A DNA stretch of 64,000 bases from Streptomyces sp. B1I3 (GCF_030816615.1 NZ_JAUSYD010000001.1:5106501-5170500); one strand, 5' to 3'; numbered from the stretch's first letter, positions 24,712-33,616 are shown. Made by a program: numbers and translations. The notes: generated by a model not told the origin, from the letters alone.

Positions 24712-27700
24712 TCAGCCAATGGCGATCGCCGAGTACGTCAACACGTCGGCGGGGATCTGGTGGCGGAGTTTCCAAATGATGCCCATGGGCTTGCTGCCCT
24801 CATGCTCCACGTACTCGGCCGGACCGAGGAGCATCCAGGGCTGTGGTCCGCCTATGTCCGTCTTCTTGTAGCGGCGGACGAAGAGCAAGACATGGGTGCC
24901 CATCGCCCTGTGGTTCTGGTAGCGGATGCCTGTCGGGGACGACTCCGACGTTTGATTCTGGGACTCCCAATGGAACAGAAAGTCGTTACGCGCATAGTCC
25001 TTGTACCGCGTCTCCGGCGAGAAGTCCTTCTCGTCCTTCTCCAGTGTGATGAGGAGCGCATCGGTCTGGATGTTCTCGCACCACTTCACCCCTTCCCGGA
25101 AGTGCCCAGGCAGGAAGCCGTCCACAGCGGACTGGCCCAACGCGGGGAGGATCTCCTCGCGACTGTAGGACGCGTGGACGGTCAGAGGCAGGCTCGCATG
25201 GGTGCCTAGCAGGGGGAGAGGGACGTGGTCCGCCCGGCTGAGCACGTGGGCGAGTACCTGGCGTAGTTCGTCGCGGAAGGCTTCTTGGGCGCGGAGGGTG
25301 TCGAAGCCGGCCTGGTAGTCGGTGAAGCCTCCACCCAACGGCCAGAGAGAGAAAAAGAACATGCGGGCGAACAAACGATCTTGTTCTGAGAGGTCGTCGT
25401 AGACAGGGGCGTCATCGGCCAAAAGTTTGCTGTAGGCGGCGACGCGGAGCGGATCGTCTACGTGCAGAAACGCTGAGACTCGCTTGAGCAGCGCTGTCTC
25501 ACCGTCAGGCCCGGACGTGTCCAGGATTTTCGCCCGGCGGAGTAGGCCTGTCCACGAATTCCCGTTGCCTCGATACAGCTCCTTAAGCTCCCGACCGCTC
25601 TCCCAGAGGTAATCTGCGAGACGCGGCTCAGCGTATGCGGCTACCTCACGGGCCAGCTGAGTGACGTTGACACCGATCTGAGTGCGGATGTTCTCTATGA
25701 TCATTTCCTTGGCCTTCGGCTCAAGGACGATCTGACAGCCGGAGGGCAATTGGGGGAAGCCCTGCTCGATGCTTGACAGGAGGCGGTTACGGGTCAGGTT
25801 GGTCAGAGCGCGGAACTGCTCCTCGAAGCGAAACTCCTTGCGGTGCTGTCCGATGAAGTCCAGAACTGTGAGCACAGCCTTGTCCTCCGTGCGACGCAGT
25901 CCGCGTCCTAGTTGTTGAAGGAAGACGGTGGCGCTCGAAGTGGGTCGTAGAAGGAGCAAGGTGTCGACGTCGGGGATGTCGAGCCCCTCGTTGAACAGGT
26001 CCACGGAGAAGATCACTTGTAGAGCCCCTGTGCGCAGGCTCTCAAGTGCGACTTTGCGTTCGTGGCGAGGGGTCTCACCCGACAACGCAAGGGCATGAAG
26101 ACCGGCACGGCGGAAGAAGTCGGCCATGAAGTGCGCGTGCGCCACTGAGACGCAGAAACCCAGAGCGCGCATGGATCCCGGATCGGTGATCTTGTCCATC
26201 ACCGCCTGGACGACGAGCCTGGCGCGGGCGTCGTTGCCGGTGAAGAGATTACTGAGTGCCGTTGAGTCGTATGCTCCACGCTTCCACGTGACGGTGCTCA
26301 TGTCGGTGTTGTCCGTGATGCCGAAGTAGTGGAACGGGCTTAGGAGATCGTTTGCCAGGGCTTCCCACAGGCGCATCTCGGCAGCGATCCGGCCGTCGAA
26401 GAACTCGTCCTGAATGTTCAGGCCGTCCATACGCTCCGGTGTCGCCGTGAGGCCGAGCAGCTCCTCAGGTGTGAAGTGGTCCAAGAGCCTGCGGTACGTG
26501 GGTGAGGTGCCGTGGTGGAACTCATCGATCACGATGACGTCGAAATGGTCGGGGGCGAGACGCTCCAGCGTTTTCGCGTTGAGTGACTGAACGCTTGCGA
26601 AGACGTGAGTCCAGTGGTCGGGAATCTCGCCGCCAACCAACAGCTCGCCGAAGTTCGCGTCCACGAGCACGTTCTGGTAGACGCGCAGAGACTGTTCGAG
26701 GATCTCCTTGCGATGTGCGACGAAGAGCAATCGCGGGTCGCGACCGAGTGTCTGGCGCAGGCGCTTGTAGTCCAGCGCGGCCATCACGGTCTTTCCGGTG
26801 CCCGTCGCAGCTACGAGCAGATTGCGGTGGCGATCATGCACCGCCCGCTCCACTTCGAGGCGTTCGAGCATGTCCCGCTGATGCGGATAGGGCCGGACTT
26901 CGAGGCCGGAGAGAGTGATGGTGCTTCGATCCCGCTGGCCGGAACCACCCGCGTGTGACAGCGCCGCGTCGAGCCGTTCGGCGTCGGAGTCTGGGTCGTA
27001 TGACTCGAAGGCCTGGTCGCTCCAGTAGGCGTCGAATGTGGCCTCGAACTTGTGGAGGACAGCCGGTGTGGCCACGGACGACAGGCGAACGTTCCATTCG
27101 AGACCATCGAGTAGCGCCGCCTTGGACAAGTTCGAACTGCCCACGTACGCGGTGTCGAAGCCGCTGTTTCTCCGGAAGAGCCACGCCTTGGCGTGCAGGC
27201 GCGTAGAGCGGAGCTCGTAATTGACCTTTACCTCAGCGCCGAAGTCGCGCACGAGTCGGTCCAACGCGCGACGCTCGGTGGCGCCGATGTACGTCGTAGT
27301 GAGCACCCGGATGGGGACACCGCGGGCGTGCGCCGAGGCGAGCGACTGCTCGAGGACGCGGAGACCGTGCCACTTCACGAACGCGCAGAGGAGATCGACA
27401 CGGTCGGCAGTGGCGAGTTCAGCGCGGAGTTCAAAGCCGAGGCTTGGATCCTCCGGAGAGTTGGTGATCAGTGCCGTTTCGGAGAGTGGTGTGGCCGGAC
27501 GGATGGCGTAGACGCCCGGAGCTTCCTGCTCGGCGACCGAAAGCAGTTGTCGTGGGCCGTCCGTGATGAGATCGATCCACTGCGTCGCACCCTCAATGGT
27601 GTTGAGGGACTCCAGGATGTGATTGGCCGCGAGCACCTGCTCCGCAGGGGACAACCCCTGGAGGACTTGGCGTACGACGGTGCCGATGTGGTGTGCGAGC

Positions 27701-27849
27701 ACGTGGGGTGCGGATTCCTGCCCAACGAGCGCATCGATGGGCCGCCATCCCGTGTCGTCGAGCTGCTTCATGCGCTCTTCGAGACGGCGGGTGATCAGCG
27801 TTTCGTACAGCCCGACAACTGGCGCTGCTTCCGGAAAGGTGTTGGGCAT
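24712..27849 (-). CDS. PLD-nuclease / superfamily 2 helicase / DUF3427 protein
   Basis: A 1045-aa multidomain protein. A phospholipase-D-like nuclease domain (about 130-285) has LHAKAWLFRR...VGSSNLSKAALLDGLEWN, the HxK(x)nGSxN signature. An SF2 helicase follows: Walker A AATGTGKT (347-354), DEFH box VIDEFHHG (442-445), LLGLTATP, and motif VI QLGRGLRR. The C-terminal DUF3427 region extends to the end. Homologues act on DNA and are often found in defence or mobile regions. GC is visibly lower than in neighbouring genes, which suggests transfer. No methylase or other defence partner is adjacent. Confidence 0.92.
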   Translation of the reverse strand: MPNTFPEAAPVVGLYETLITRRLEERMKQLDDTGWRPIDALVGQESAPHVLAHHIGTVVRQVLQGLSPAEQVLAANHILESLNTIEGATQWIDLITDGPRQLLSVAEQEAPGVYAIRPATPLSETALITNSPEDPSLGFELRAELATADRVDLLCAFVKWHGLRVLEQSLASAHARGVPIRVLTTTYIGATERRALDRLVRDFGAEVKVNYELRSTRLHAKAWLFRRNSGFDTAYVGSSNLSKAALLDGLEWNVRLSSVATPAVLHKFEATFDAYWSDQAFESYDPDSDAERLDAALSHAGGSGQRDRSTITLSGLEVRPYPHQRDMLERLEVERAVHDRHRNLLVAATGTGKTVMAALDYKRLRQTLGRDPRLLFVAHRKEILEQSLRVYQNVLVDANFGELLVGGEIPDHWTHVFASVQSLNAKTLERLAPDHFDVIVIDEFHHGTSPTYRRLLDHFTPEELLGLTATPERMDGLNIQDEFFDGRIAAEMRLWEALANDLLSPFHYFGITDNTDMSTVTWKRGAYDSTALSNLFTGNDARARLVVQAVMDKITDPGSMRALGFCVSVAHAHFMADFFRRAGLHALALSGETPRHERKVALESLRTGALQVIFSVDLFNEGLDIPDVDTLLLLRPTSSATVFLQQLGRGLRRTEDKAVLTVLDFIGQHRKEFRFEEQFRALTNLTRNRLLSSIEQGFPQLPSGCQIVLEPKAKEMIIENIRTQIGVNVTQLAREVAAYAEPRLADYLWESGRELKELYRGNGNSWTGLLRRAKILDTSGPDGETALLKRVSAFLHVDDPLRVAAYSKLLADDAPVYDDLSEQDRLFARMFFFSLWPLGGGFTDYQAGFDTLRAQEAFRDELRQVLAHVLSRADHVPLPLLGTHASLPLTVHASYSREEILPALGQSAVDGFLPGHFREGVKWCENIQTDALLITLEKDEKDFSPETRYKDYARNDFLFHWESQNQTSESSPTGIRYQNHRAMGTHVLLFVRRYKKTDIGGPQPWMLLGPAEYVEHEGSKPMGIIWKLRHQIPADVLTYSAIAIG

Positions 27850-27976
27850 GGCCGCGTCCCCTCATCTCGCCACGCGTGACACATGCAGTTGTATCAAGGG
27901 CCACTGACACGATGATCTCCACGCGGAGCTCGTACATGGCAAGCCGGCGAATGACGGCCTGTCGCCCGTAGAGCCA

Positions 27977-28900
27977 TCACGACGGCCGCTCGCCCGGAAC
28001 CCCCGACACCAGCACCTCCACCCCGTCCAGCACCCGCGCCAGGCCGAACTCGAAGAGGGCGTCCAGTTCCAGCTCGAAGCCGTCCTCGCCGAACAGCGTG
28101 GACAGGACCGGGTAGGCGGCGGCCGTCTGGATCGCCTCCATCCGGGGCTCGACGGACTCCATCCACTCCTCGGCCGTCATTCCGGTGTCCTGCCGGGCCT
28201 GCGACTCCAGCTCGACGGCCATCGCGATGCCCTGCGCGAACCCGAGCAGCGTGAGGTGGACGTGGAGCATCTGGGCGGGGGTGAGGCCGAGGCCCTTCAG
28301 GGCGCTGAGCACCCTCTCCGTGTACCGCATCGCGTGCGGGGAGGCCAGTGGCCGGGTCAGGGCGGCCATGGCCCGTGCCAGCCAGGGGTGTTGTTCGTAC
28401 TGGCTCCACAGCCAGCGCGCCTCCCGTTCCAGCCGCGGCCGCCAGCCGACCGGCGGTGGGCCGGCGGGTGCTCCGCCGAACACCGCCTCCGACATCAGCC
28501 GGATGAGTTCCGCCTTGCTCGGGACGTGGCGGTACAGGGCCATGGTGGACGTGCCGAACTCGGTCGCCACCCGCCGCATCGAGAGTGCCGCCAGCCCCTC
28601 CGCGTCGACGAGCGCGATCGCCGCGCCGACGATGCGCCCGCGGTCGAGGCCCCGGCGGGAAGTCGGACCGCCGCGTTCGCGCACGTGCTCCGCGACCACC
28701 GTGCCCACACCGGGGACCGCCCGCACCAGGCCCTCCTGGTTGAGTGTGGCGAGCGCCTTCGTCGCGGTCGCCATCGCCACCCCCCACTCCTTCGTGATGC
28801 GCCGGGTGGAGGGGACGCGGTCGCCGGGGGACAGCTCGCCGGAGACGATCCGGCGCCGGAGCTCGCCGGCGATCCGGAGGTAGGGCGCTTCGGTGGTCAC
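27977..28900 (-). CDS. GntR-TetR fusion transcriptional regulator
   Basis: A 307-aa regulator joining two DNA-binding modules. Residues 1-75 are a GntR winged helix (YLRIAGELRRRIVSGELSPGDRVPSTRRI...LNQEGLVRAVPGVGTVV). Residues about 84-140 are a TetR helix-turn-helix (IVGAAIALVDAEGLAALSMRRVATEFGTSTMALYRHVPSK), and the rest is a TetR_C tetracycline-repressor-like ligand domain. GTG 28900. It is divergent from the MFS pump, and two inverted CTAGTGCACC boxes lie between them, so it likely represses the pump and itself until a drug-like ligand binds. Confidence 0.93.
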   Translation of the reverse strand: MTTEAPYLRIAGELRRRIVSGELSPGDRVPSTRRITKEWGVAMATATKALATLNQEGLVRAVPGVGTVVAEHVRERGGPTSRRGLDRGRIVGAAIALVDAEGLAALSMRRVATEFGTSTMALYRHVPSKAELIRLMSEAVFGGAPAGPPPVGWRPRLEREARWLWSQYEQHPWLARAMAALTRPLASPHAMRYTERVLSALKGLGLTPAQMLHVHLTLLGFAQGIAMAVELESQARQDTGMTAEEWMESVEPRMEAIQTAAAYPVLSTLFGEDGFELELDALFEFGLARVLDGVEVLVSGVPGERPS

Positions 28901-28912
28901 GGGCCCACCGTA

Positions 28913-28970
28913 CTAGTGCACCTTGGGCCCCTCCACCCTCTGGGCCAGGGGTTCGTGGGCGGTGCACTAG
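28913..28970. promoter_or_regulatory. Inverted CTAGTGCACC boxes between regulator and pump
   Basis: CTAGTGCACC (28913-28922) and its exact reverse complement GGTGCACTAG (28961-28970) are 48 bp apart in the divergent promoter region. A dual-domain GntR-TetR dimer could bind both; this is inference from position and symmetry. Confidence 0.65.
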
Positions 28971-29006
28971 GTACCTGTTTGTGGTGTACCCGCAGGCACC
29001 GCTTCC

Positions 29007-30686
29007 GTGTTCCGTTTGGAGAACACACCGAAGAACACATCGAAGAGCACACCGAACGACACATTCAGGAACGCGCTCAGGAACGCATCGAGCGGGCCAC
29101 CGAGGAACGCGCCCGCACACACACCCGGCCCCCGCGCGGGCCGCAAGGAGTGGACCGCCCTCGGCGTCCTGATGCTGCCGCTGCTCCTCGTCTCGATGGA
29201 CGTGTCGGTCCTCTACTTCGCGATTCCGTACATCAGTCAGGACCTGGAGCCCAGCGCCACCCAGCAGTTGTGGATCCTCGACATGTACGGCTTCGTCCTC
29301 GCCGGCCTGCTCATCACGATGGGGGCGCTCGGCGACCGGATCGGGCGGCGGACGCTGGTCCTCGTCGGCGCCGCGGTCTTCGGTTCCGCCTCGGTGGCCG
29401 CCGCGTACGCGGACTCGGCCGGGCTGCTCATCGCCGTGCGCGCGCTCCTCGGTATCGGCGGCGCCGCCCTCATGCCCTCGACCCTCGCCCTGATCCGCAA
29501 CCTCTTCCACGACGAGAAGCAGCGGGGGAAGGCGGTGACCATCTGGACGGCCGTCATGACCACCGGTATCTCGCTGGGCCCGGTCGTCAGCGGACTGCTG
29601 CTCGAACACTTCTGGTGGGGTTCGGTGTTTTTGATCAACCTGCCCGCCATGGTGCTGCTGATCGTGCTCGTGCCCTTCCTGGTGCCCGAGTCCACGTCGC
29701 CGGTCCGCGGCCGCTTCGACCTGCCGAGCGCCCTGCTCTCGCTGGGCTCGCTCCTCCCGGTCATCTACGGCGTCAAGGAATGGGCCAGGCACGGTTACGC
29801 GCCGCTGCCCGCGCTCGCCATCGGCGCGGGGCTGCTGATGGGCCTCGTGTTCGTCCGCCGCCAGGGGCGCCTCACCCACCCGATGATCGACCTCGCACTC
29901 GTCGGCAGGCGGACCTTCGGCGGGCCGGTGCTCGCCAACATGCTCGCCATGTTCGCGACCGTCGGCATGGCCGTCTTCTTCACCCAGTACCTGCAGTCCG
30001 TGCTCAGTCAGAGCCCTCTGACCGCCGCCCTGTGGAGCCTGGTCCCGGCCGTGGGCGTCGCCGTCATGGCACCCACCGGAGCGGTCCTCGCCCGGCGCAC
30101 CGACCGCGCATACGTCATGGGTGGCGGCTTCCTCGTCTCCGCCTGCGGCTTCCTGTGGCTGTCCACGGTGCAGGCCGACTCGCCACTCTGGCTTGTCCTC
30201 GCGGGCGGCTCGGTCTACGCGGGCGGTCTCGTCGCCTCCATGACCCTCGCCAACGAACTCGCGCTGGGCGCCGCCCCGCCCGAGCGCGCGGGCTCGGCCG
30301 CCGCCGTACTCGAAGCGGGCCAGGAGCTGGGCGGCGCGCTCGGCATGGCCATCCTCGGCTCGGTCGGAGCGGCGGTCTACAGCCGGGACATGTCCGACTC
30401 CCTGCCCGCCGGCGTGCCGGACGCCGACGCCGTACGCGAGACCCTCGGCGGGGCGGCGGCGGTGGCGGCCGACCTCCCGGCCGCCACGGCGGACGCCGTA
30501 CTGACCGCCGCGCGCGAGGCGTTCACCCACGGCATGGGTGCGGCGGCGGTGGGGGCGGCCGTCGTCATGGCCGCTGCGGGAGTCTTCTCCGTCGGCCTCC
30601 TGCACGGGGCGGGCACGACGGACCATCCCGTACAGGCCGCACCCCCGGCCGCCGAGCGGGAAGGCGCACCTCTCGTGCGACCCTGA
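29007..30686 (+). CDS. MFS drug-efflux transporter, DHA2 (QacA/SmvA-like) family
   Basis: A protein of up to 559 aa with about 14 membrane segments beginning at LGVLMLPLLLVSMDVSVLYFAIPYI. It has motif A GALGDRIGRRTLVL, motif B/C-like RALLGIGGAALMPSTLALIRNLF, and the DHA2 motif ISLGPVVSGLLLEHFWWGSVFLINLP. It should export cationic or amphipathic drugs by proton antiport. The start is uncertain: GTG 29007 leads into a repetitive Asn/Thr-rich tail of about 45 residues encoded by imperfect GAACRCA repeats, and a downstream start is possible. Divergent from its presumed repressor. Confidence 0.9.
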   Translation: MFRLENTPKNTSKSTPNDTFRNALRNASSGPPRNAPAHTPGPRAGRKEWTALGVLMLPLLLVSMDVSVLYFAIPYISQDLEPSATQQLWILDMYGFVLAGLLITMGALGDRIGRRTLVLVGAAVFGSASVAAAYADSAGLLIAVRALLGIGGAALMPSTLALIRNLFHDEKQRGKAVTIWTAVMTTGISLGPVVSGLLLEHFWWGSVFLINLPAMVLLIVLVPFLVPESTSPVRGRFDLPSALLSLGSLLPVIYGVKEWARHGYAPLPALAIGAGLLMGLVFVRRQGRLTHPMIDLALVGRRTFGGPVLANMLAMFATVGMAVFFTQYLQSVLSQSPLTAALWSLVPAVGVAVMAPTGAVLARRTDRAYVMGGGFLVSACGFLWLSTVQADSPLWLVLAGGSVYAGGLVASMTLANELALGAAPPERAGSAAAVLEAGQELGGALGMAILGSVGAAVYSRDMSDSLPAGVPDADAVRETLGGAAAVAADLPAATADAVLTAAREAFTHGMGAAAVGAAVVMAAAGVFSVGLLHGAGTTDHPVQAAPPAAEREGAPLVRP

Positions 30687-30772
30687 TCCGGCTTTCCCCG
30701 CGATCCCGCCGGATCTCCTCTTCCGAGCCTGCGCAGCGCGGCCGGCCCGGCGATCCGGCGGTGGCGGCCGGG

Positions 30773-31345
30773 TCAGGCGCGCACCGCGGTGATGAGGACG
30801 CCGTTCTTCGCCTGGATCCGCAGAGTGGTCCCGTCCCAGGTGATCGGCAGCGGGAAGGGCGTGGTGTCCACCGGCGATCCGGGGTCGCCCTCCCCGGACT
30901 TCGCGTCATGGCCCCATTGCAGGGTGTGGGAGGCCTCGTCGCCGACGGAGCCCGGTAATCCGGCGCCCGCCCAGACGTTGTCCGAGGTCATGCCGTCCAC
31001 CGTCACGGTCAGCCGGTCCCCCGTGAGCTCGAAGGAGCCCGCCTCGTCGCCGTCGTCGAGGCTCCATCTGCGCCCCGTGATCTCGATCCGCGCGTACTCG
31101 TCGTTGACCTGCCCCTGCGGGGTGAAGGACAGCTTCCACGCACCGCGCGCGAACGCCTCGACGGCCGCTCCGGTGACGGTCGCCTTCGCCTTGCCGGGCG
31201 CGCCGTCAGGCGTCTTCCCGCTCCGCCCGTCGTCCTTCTTGGCGCCGCATGCTGTCAGCGCGAGGGAGAGCAGGCCGAGGCCGCCGTACCTGATCGCGTC
31301 CCGCCTGCCGACGATGCGTCGTACCCGCCTGTAGTTGTCCAGCAC
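30773..31345 (-). CDS. Putative secreted lipoprotein
   Basis: A 190-aa lipoprotein: basic N-terminus (NYRRVRRIVGRRDAIRYG), hydrophobic GLGLLSLALTAC as lipobox, then a charged linker and a beta-rich mature domain (AWKLSFTPQGQVNDEYARIEITGRRWSL, SFELTGDRLTVTVDG, PITWDGTTLRIQAKNGVLITAV). No enzyme motif is visible and the family is not recognised. GTG 31345 has GAGGAAAGG about 7 bp before it. It lies just downstream of the HEPN-like membrane gene on the same strand, 188 bp away. Confidence 0.75.
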   Translation of the reverse strand: MLDNYRRVRRIVGRRDAIRYGGLGLLSLALTACGAKKDDGRSGKTPDGAPGKAKATVTGAAVEAFARGAWKLSFTPQGQVNDEYARIEITGRRWSLDDGDEAGSFELTGDRLTVTVDGMTSDNVWAGAGLPGSVGDEASHTLQWGHDAKSGEGDPGSPVDTTPFPLPITWDGTTLRIQAKNGVLITAVRA

Positions 31346-31533
31346 CGCGCTGCCTTTCCTCGGCCCTGCCGTCCGAAACGCCGCTGTGGGGGAGCCAGAG
31401 TCTGGCGCACGGGCGGGCGGTACCGCAGCAGATCGCCCGTATCCGGGAAGAACCCGCGCGGTGTACGCCGGTGGACCGCAGCCGCACCGGCGCTGCGCGC
31501 GGGATGGGGCCGGAACGGACGGGACGGTCGGGG

Positions 31534-32475
31534 TCAGGGGATGGGAAGGGGTGGGGGGCCGAGAGCCTGGATGTCCTGAGCGAGCGTACGGCTGGCCGCC
31601 ACGAAGTCCTCCGCGGCCTCGACCGACACCGATCCCGGGTGGTGCACCGCGGTGTTGCGCAGGCGACGGAGCCGGTCGAACACCGCCTCGGCATCGTCGG
31701 ACACGCCCAGTTCCCTCAGCCCGGCCATGACCTGCCGGACGTCGTACGGTCCGGCCACCCGGCGACTCACCGGGAGGGATCGCTGCCGCAACACGTCCGC
31801 GGACAGTGATTCGAGGGTGGTCCACGCGGTGATCACAGCACCGACGGGGGAGGCGGCGGCCATGGCGCGAGCTTCCCCGAAGCGGGCTTCTGTGCTGTGG
31901 CCGTCGGTGCCACGCGGCCACCACCGGGACAGCCGGTGACTGCTGCCGCCGGGCCGGGCGCCGCCCGTGGCCGGAGGCGGCACCGTCCCCCAGGACGGCG
32001 GGAGCCGCTCTGCCGGGTGCGCCTGCCCGGCGGCACCCGACGGGGCTTCCGGGCCGGGCTCCCACTCGGCGTCCGCCTCGGCCTCGGGCTCCGCTTCAGG
32101 CCCGGGTTCCGGCTCGGCGCGGTGGGCCGCTTCGGGCACCGGCTCGTGACGCCGCTCCGCCGCGGGCTCCGGCCACGGAGCCCATTCGCGCCCCGACTGA
32201 GGAAACGGGTCGGCCCCCGGACGGTGGCCGGGCTCCTCGTCGGATGTGCCTCCGGGAAGCCCGTCAGGTGCGCGCGTCGCCGAGAGCCCGGCCGCCTCGT
32301 CGCGTAGTTCGCGGACCTCCGCCGCGAACTCCAGACTGCCGGCCGGCGTCTCCAGACGGGTCAGCCGCCCGAACGCTCCCCGGATGTGGGCCCGGAGACC
32401 GTAGACCAACACCAGGGTGACCAGCGGCCACGCCAGGGCTTCCACGTACTTGAGTACCAGTTCCGCGATCTCCAC
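31534..32475 (-). CDS. Membrane-anchored protein with HEPN-like R-X4-H motif
   Basis: A 313-aa protein. An N-terminal membrane segment (LVLKYVEALAWPLVTLVLVYGLRAHI) is followed by a juxtamembrane helix (RLTRLETPAGSLEFAAEVRELRDEA), a long Glu/Pro/Ala-rich disordered linker (about 70-185), and a C-terminal helical domain (about 205-305). That domain contains RRLRNTAVHHP, where Arg273 and His278 fit the R-X4-6-H signature of HEPN ribonucleases. I infer a membrane-tethered RNase-type effector; HEPN membership rests on the motif and helical setting only. GTG 32475 is preferred over 32481 because AGGA is 7 bp upstream. Confidence 0.7.
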   Translation of the reverse strand: MEIAELVLKYVEALAWPLVTLVLVYGLRAHIRGAFGRLTRLETPAGSLEFAAEVRELRDEAAGLSATRAPDGLPGGTSDEEPGHRPGADPFPQSGREWAPWPEPAAERRHEPVPEAAHRAEPEPGPEAEPEAEADAEWEPGPEAPSGAAGQAHPAERLPPSWGTVPPPATGGARPGGSSHRLSRWWPRGTDGHSTEARFGEARAMAAASPVGAVITAWTTLESLSADVLRQRSLPVSRRVAGPYDVRQVMAGLRELGVSDDAEAVFDRLRRLRNTAVHHPGSVSVEAAEDFVAASRTLAQDIQALGPPPLPIP

Positions 32476-32617
32476 GGACACATCCTGGCCCGCACCGCCC
32501 GCGCTTCGCACCGGGTGGGGCGATTGTGACGGGTGTGAGACACACCCGGCGGGACGTGCGGGACCCCAGCCGGCGGGACGTCGAGGACACACACGGCGTG
32601 CCGGTGTGGGCGGGTGC

Positions 32618-32830
32618 CTACTTCCCGCTGTCTTCGGCGAGCGTGTGCGCGACCAGGGCGTTGGCGTGACCGTGGCCCAGCGCGTGGTCGGTCTTGAGCC
32701 AGGAGACGAGCTCCATGTGCTTGGTCAGGGGCGAGGTGCGGATGAGGTCCTTCCACTCCGCGATCGGGCGGCCGTACTTCTTCTCGATCGAGGGGAAGTA
32801 GCTCGCGGGGCCCTTCACTGCGTCGGCCAT
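32618..32830 (-). CDS. DUF4287 domain-containing protein
   Basis: A 70-aa protein matching DUF4287: ASYFPSIEKKYGRPIAEWKDLIR, LTKHMELVSWLKTDHALGHGHANALVAHTL. These small proteins occur alone or next to DUF5655-like domains and have no known function. ATG 32830 matches the usual family start; an upstream GTG would add 17 unlike residues. Divergent from the EACC1-caspase operon. Confidence 0.85.
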   Translation of the reverse strand: MADAVKGPASYFPSIEKKYGRPIAEWKDLIRTSPLTKHMELVSWLKTDHALGHGHANALVAHTLAEDSGK

Positions 32831-32858
32831 GTCGTCGTGTCCCGTCCGTCGTCGTCCT

Positions 32859-32903
32859 TCGTCACGAGGTGTGGTCGTCACGAGGTGCTGTCGTCATGAG
32901 GTG
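32859..32903. repeat. Three TCGTCACGAGGTG copies at 16-bp period
   Basis: Copies at 32859-32871, 32875-32887 and 32891-32903 (the third with one mismatch) lie 30-75 bp upstream of the DUF4287 start. The regular spacing could reflect slippage or a cooperative binding array. Confidence 0.75.
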
Positions 32904-33017
32904 TTGTGGTGTCCTGCTGCGGTGATGACTGCCGGCCCGGGTGAAACTCATCGGTGACCAGGTGGTGCCGACAAAAGGGTGCCGTGTGTCAACGCACGTG
33001 AAATACTCGTGTGTTCA

Positions 33018-33087
33018 GTGGATCACTTCAAGCAGAGCGCGGTTCACTGCGCGGATCACCGCACGGACGACTTTCGTGGATCACTTC
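33018..33087 (+). promoter_or_regulatory. Iterated GGATCAC elements in the EACC1-caspase leader
   Basis: GTGGATCACTTC occurs at 33018-33029 and 33076-33087, with GCGGATCACCGC at 33051-33062 between them. The block ends 42 bp before the first gene of the operon and is AT-richer than its surroundings. It is likely the regulatory region. GTGGATCAC is also repeated (inverted) upstream of ku. Confidence 0.5.
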
Positions 33088-33128
33088 GACGCGGGGCGGC
33101 GGCAACGGTGCCGATGGGGGCAGGACGT

Positions 33129-33611
33129 ATGACGGACGGGGCAGGACCGGTCGGATCGGAGCCGGGGCGGGGGACGGTCGAGTTACGGATCAGCGTGAGC
33201 GGGACCCATACCCGGCGCGACGACCTCGAGGCGCTCCACGCCTGGCTGCAGAACGCACCCGCGCTCGACGAGGCGCGGGACCGGCGTGAGCTCAGCGTCG
33301 GGCGCAAGGACTCGCTGACGCAGTCCGAGGCGATGAGCGGGGAGCTGGTCCAGGACATCATCCTCGTCGTCTCGGTCGAGGTCGCCCGGTCGGTCACCGA
33401 GAACGCGTGGCGGTCCGTGGAGACCTGGCTGCGCAACCGGCGCCGGTTCGCCGAGCCCGAGGAGACGCCCCGCGTCACCCTCGACGCGCCGCCCCAGGGG
33501 CCGGGCGCCGATCTCAGCCGTGACACCGATCGTGACGGGGGTCCGGACGCGGGCCCGGAGTCCGGCGGGCACAACCGAGCGCGCGGCGGCGACGAGCCCG
33601 GGGAGGTCTAG
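33129..33611 (+). CDS. EACC1-like effector-associated constant component
   Basis: A 160-aa protein. After a glycine-rich start, residues about 18-110 follow the EACC1 layout: beta strand VELRISVSGT, DDLEALHAWLQNAP, then SGELVQDIILVVSVEVARSVTENAWRSVETWLRNRRR, a hydrophobic helix followed by an amphipathic Trp-Leu-Arg helix. The tail is acidic and disordered. EACC1 proteins were described as invariant partners of caspases, trypsins and other effectors in actinobacterial conflict systems. The next gene, 5 bp downstream, encodes a caspase, strongly supporting the call. ATG 33129. Confidence 0.82.
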   Translation: MTDGAGPVGSEPGRGTVELRISVSGTHTRRDDLEALHAWLQNAPALDEARDRRELSVGRKDSLTQSEAMSGELVQDIILVVSVEVARSVTENAWRSVETWLRNRRRFAEPEETPRVTLDAPPQGPGADLSRDTDRDGGPDAGPESGGHNRARGGDEPGEV

Positions 33612-33616
33612 CCGCC

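Noticed and set aside
27894..30626. 910-codon minus-strand open frame across the MFS gene and regulator
   Set aside because: Composition is typical of antisense GC-rich DNA. The two real genes in other frames carry clear TetR/GntR and MFS motifs.
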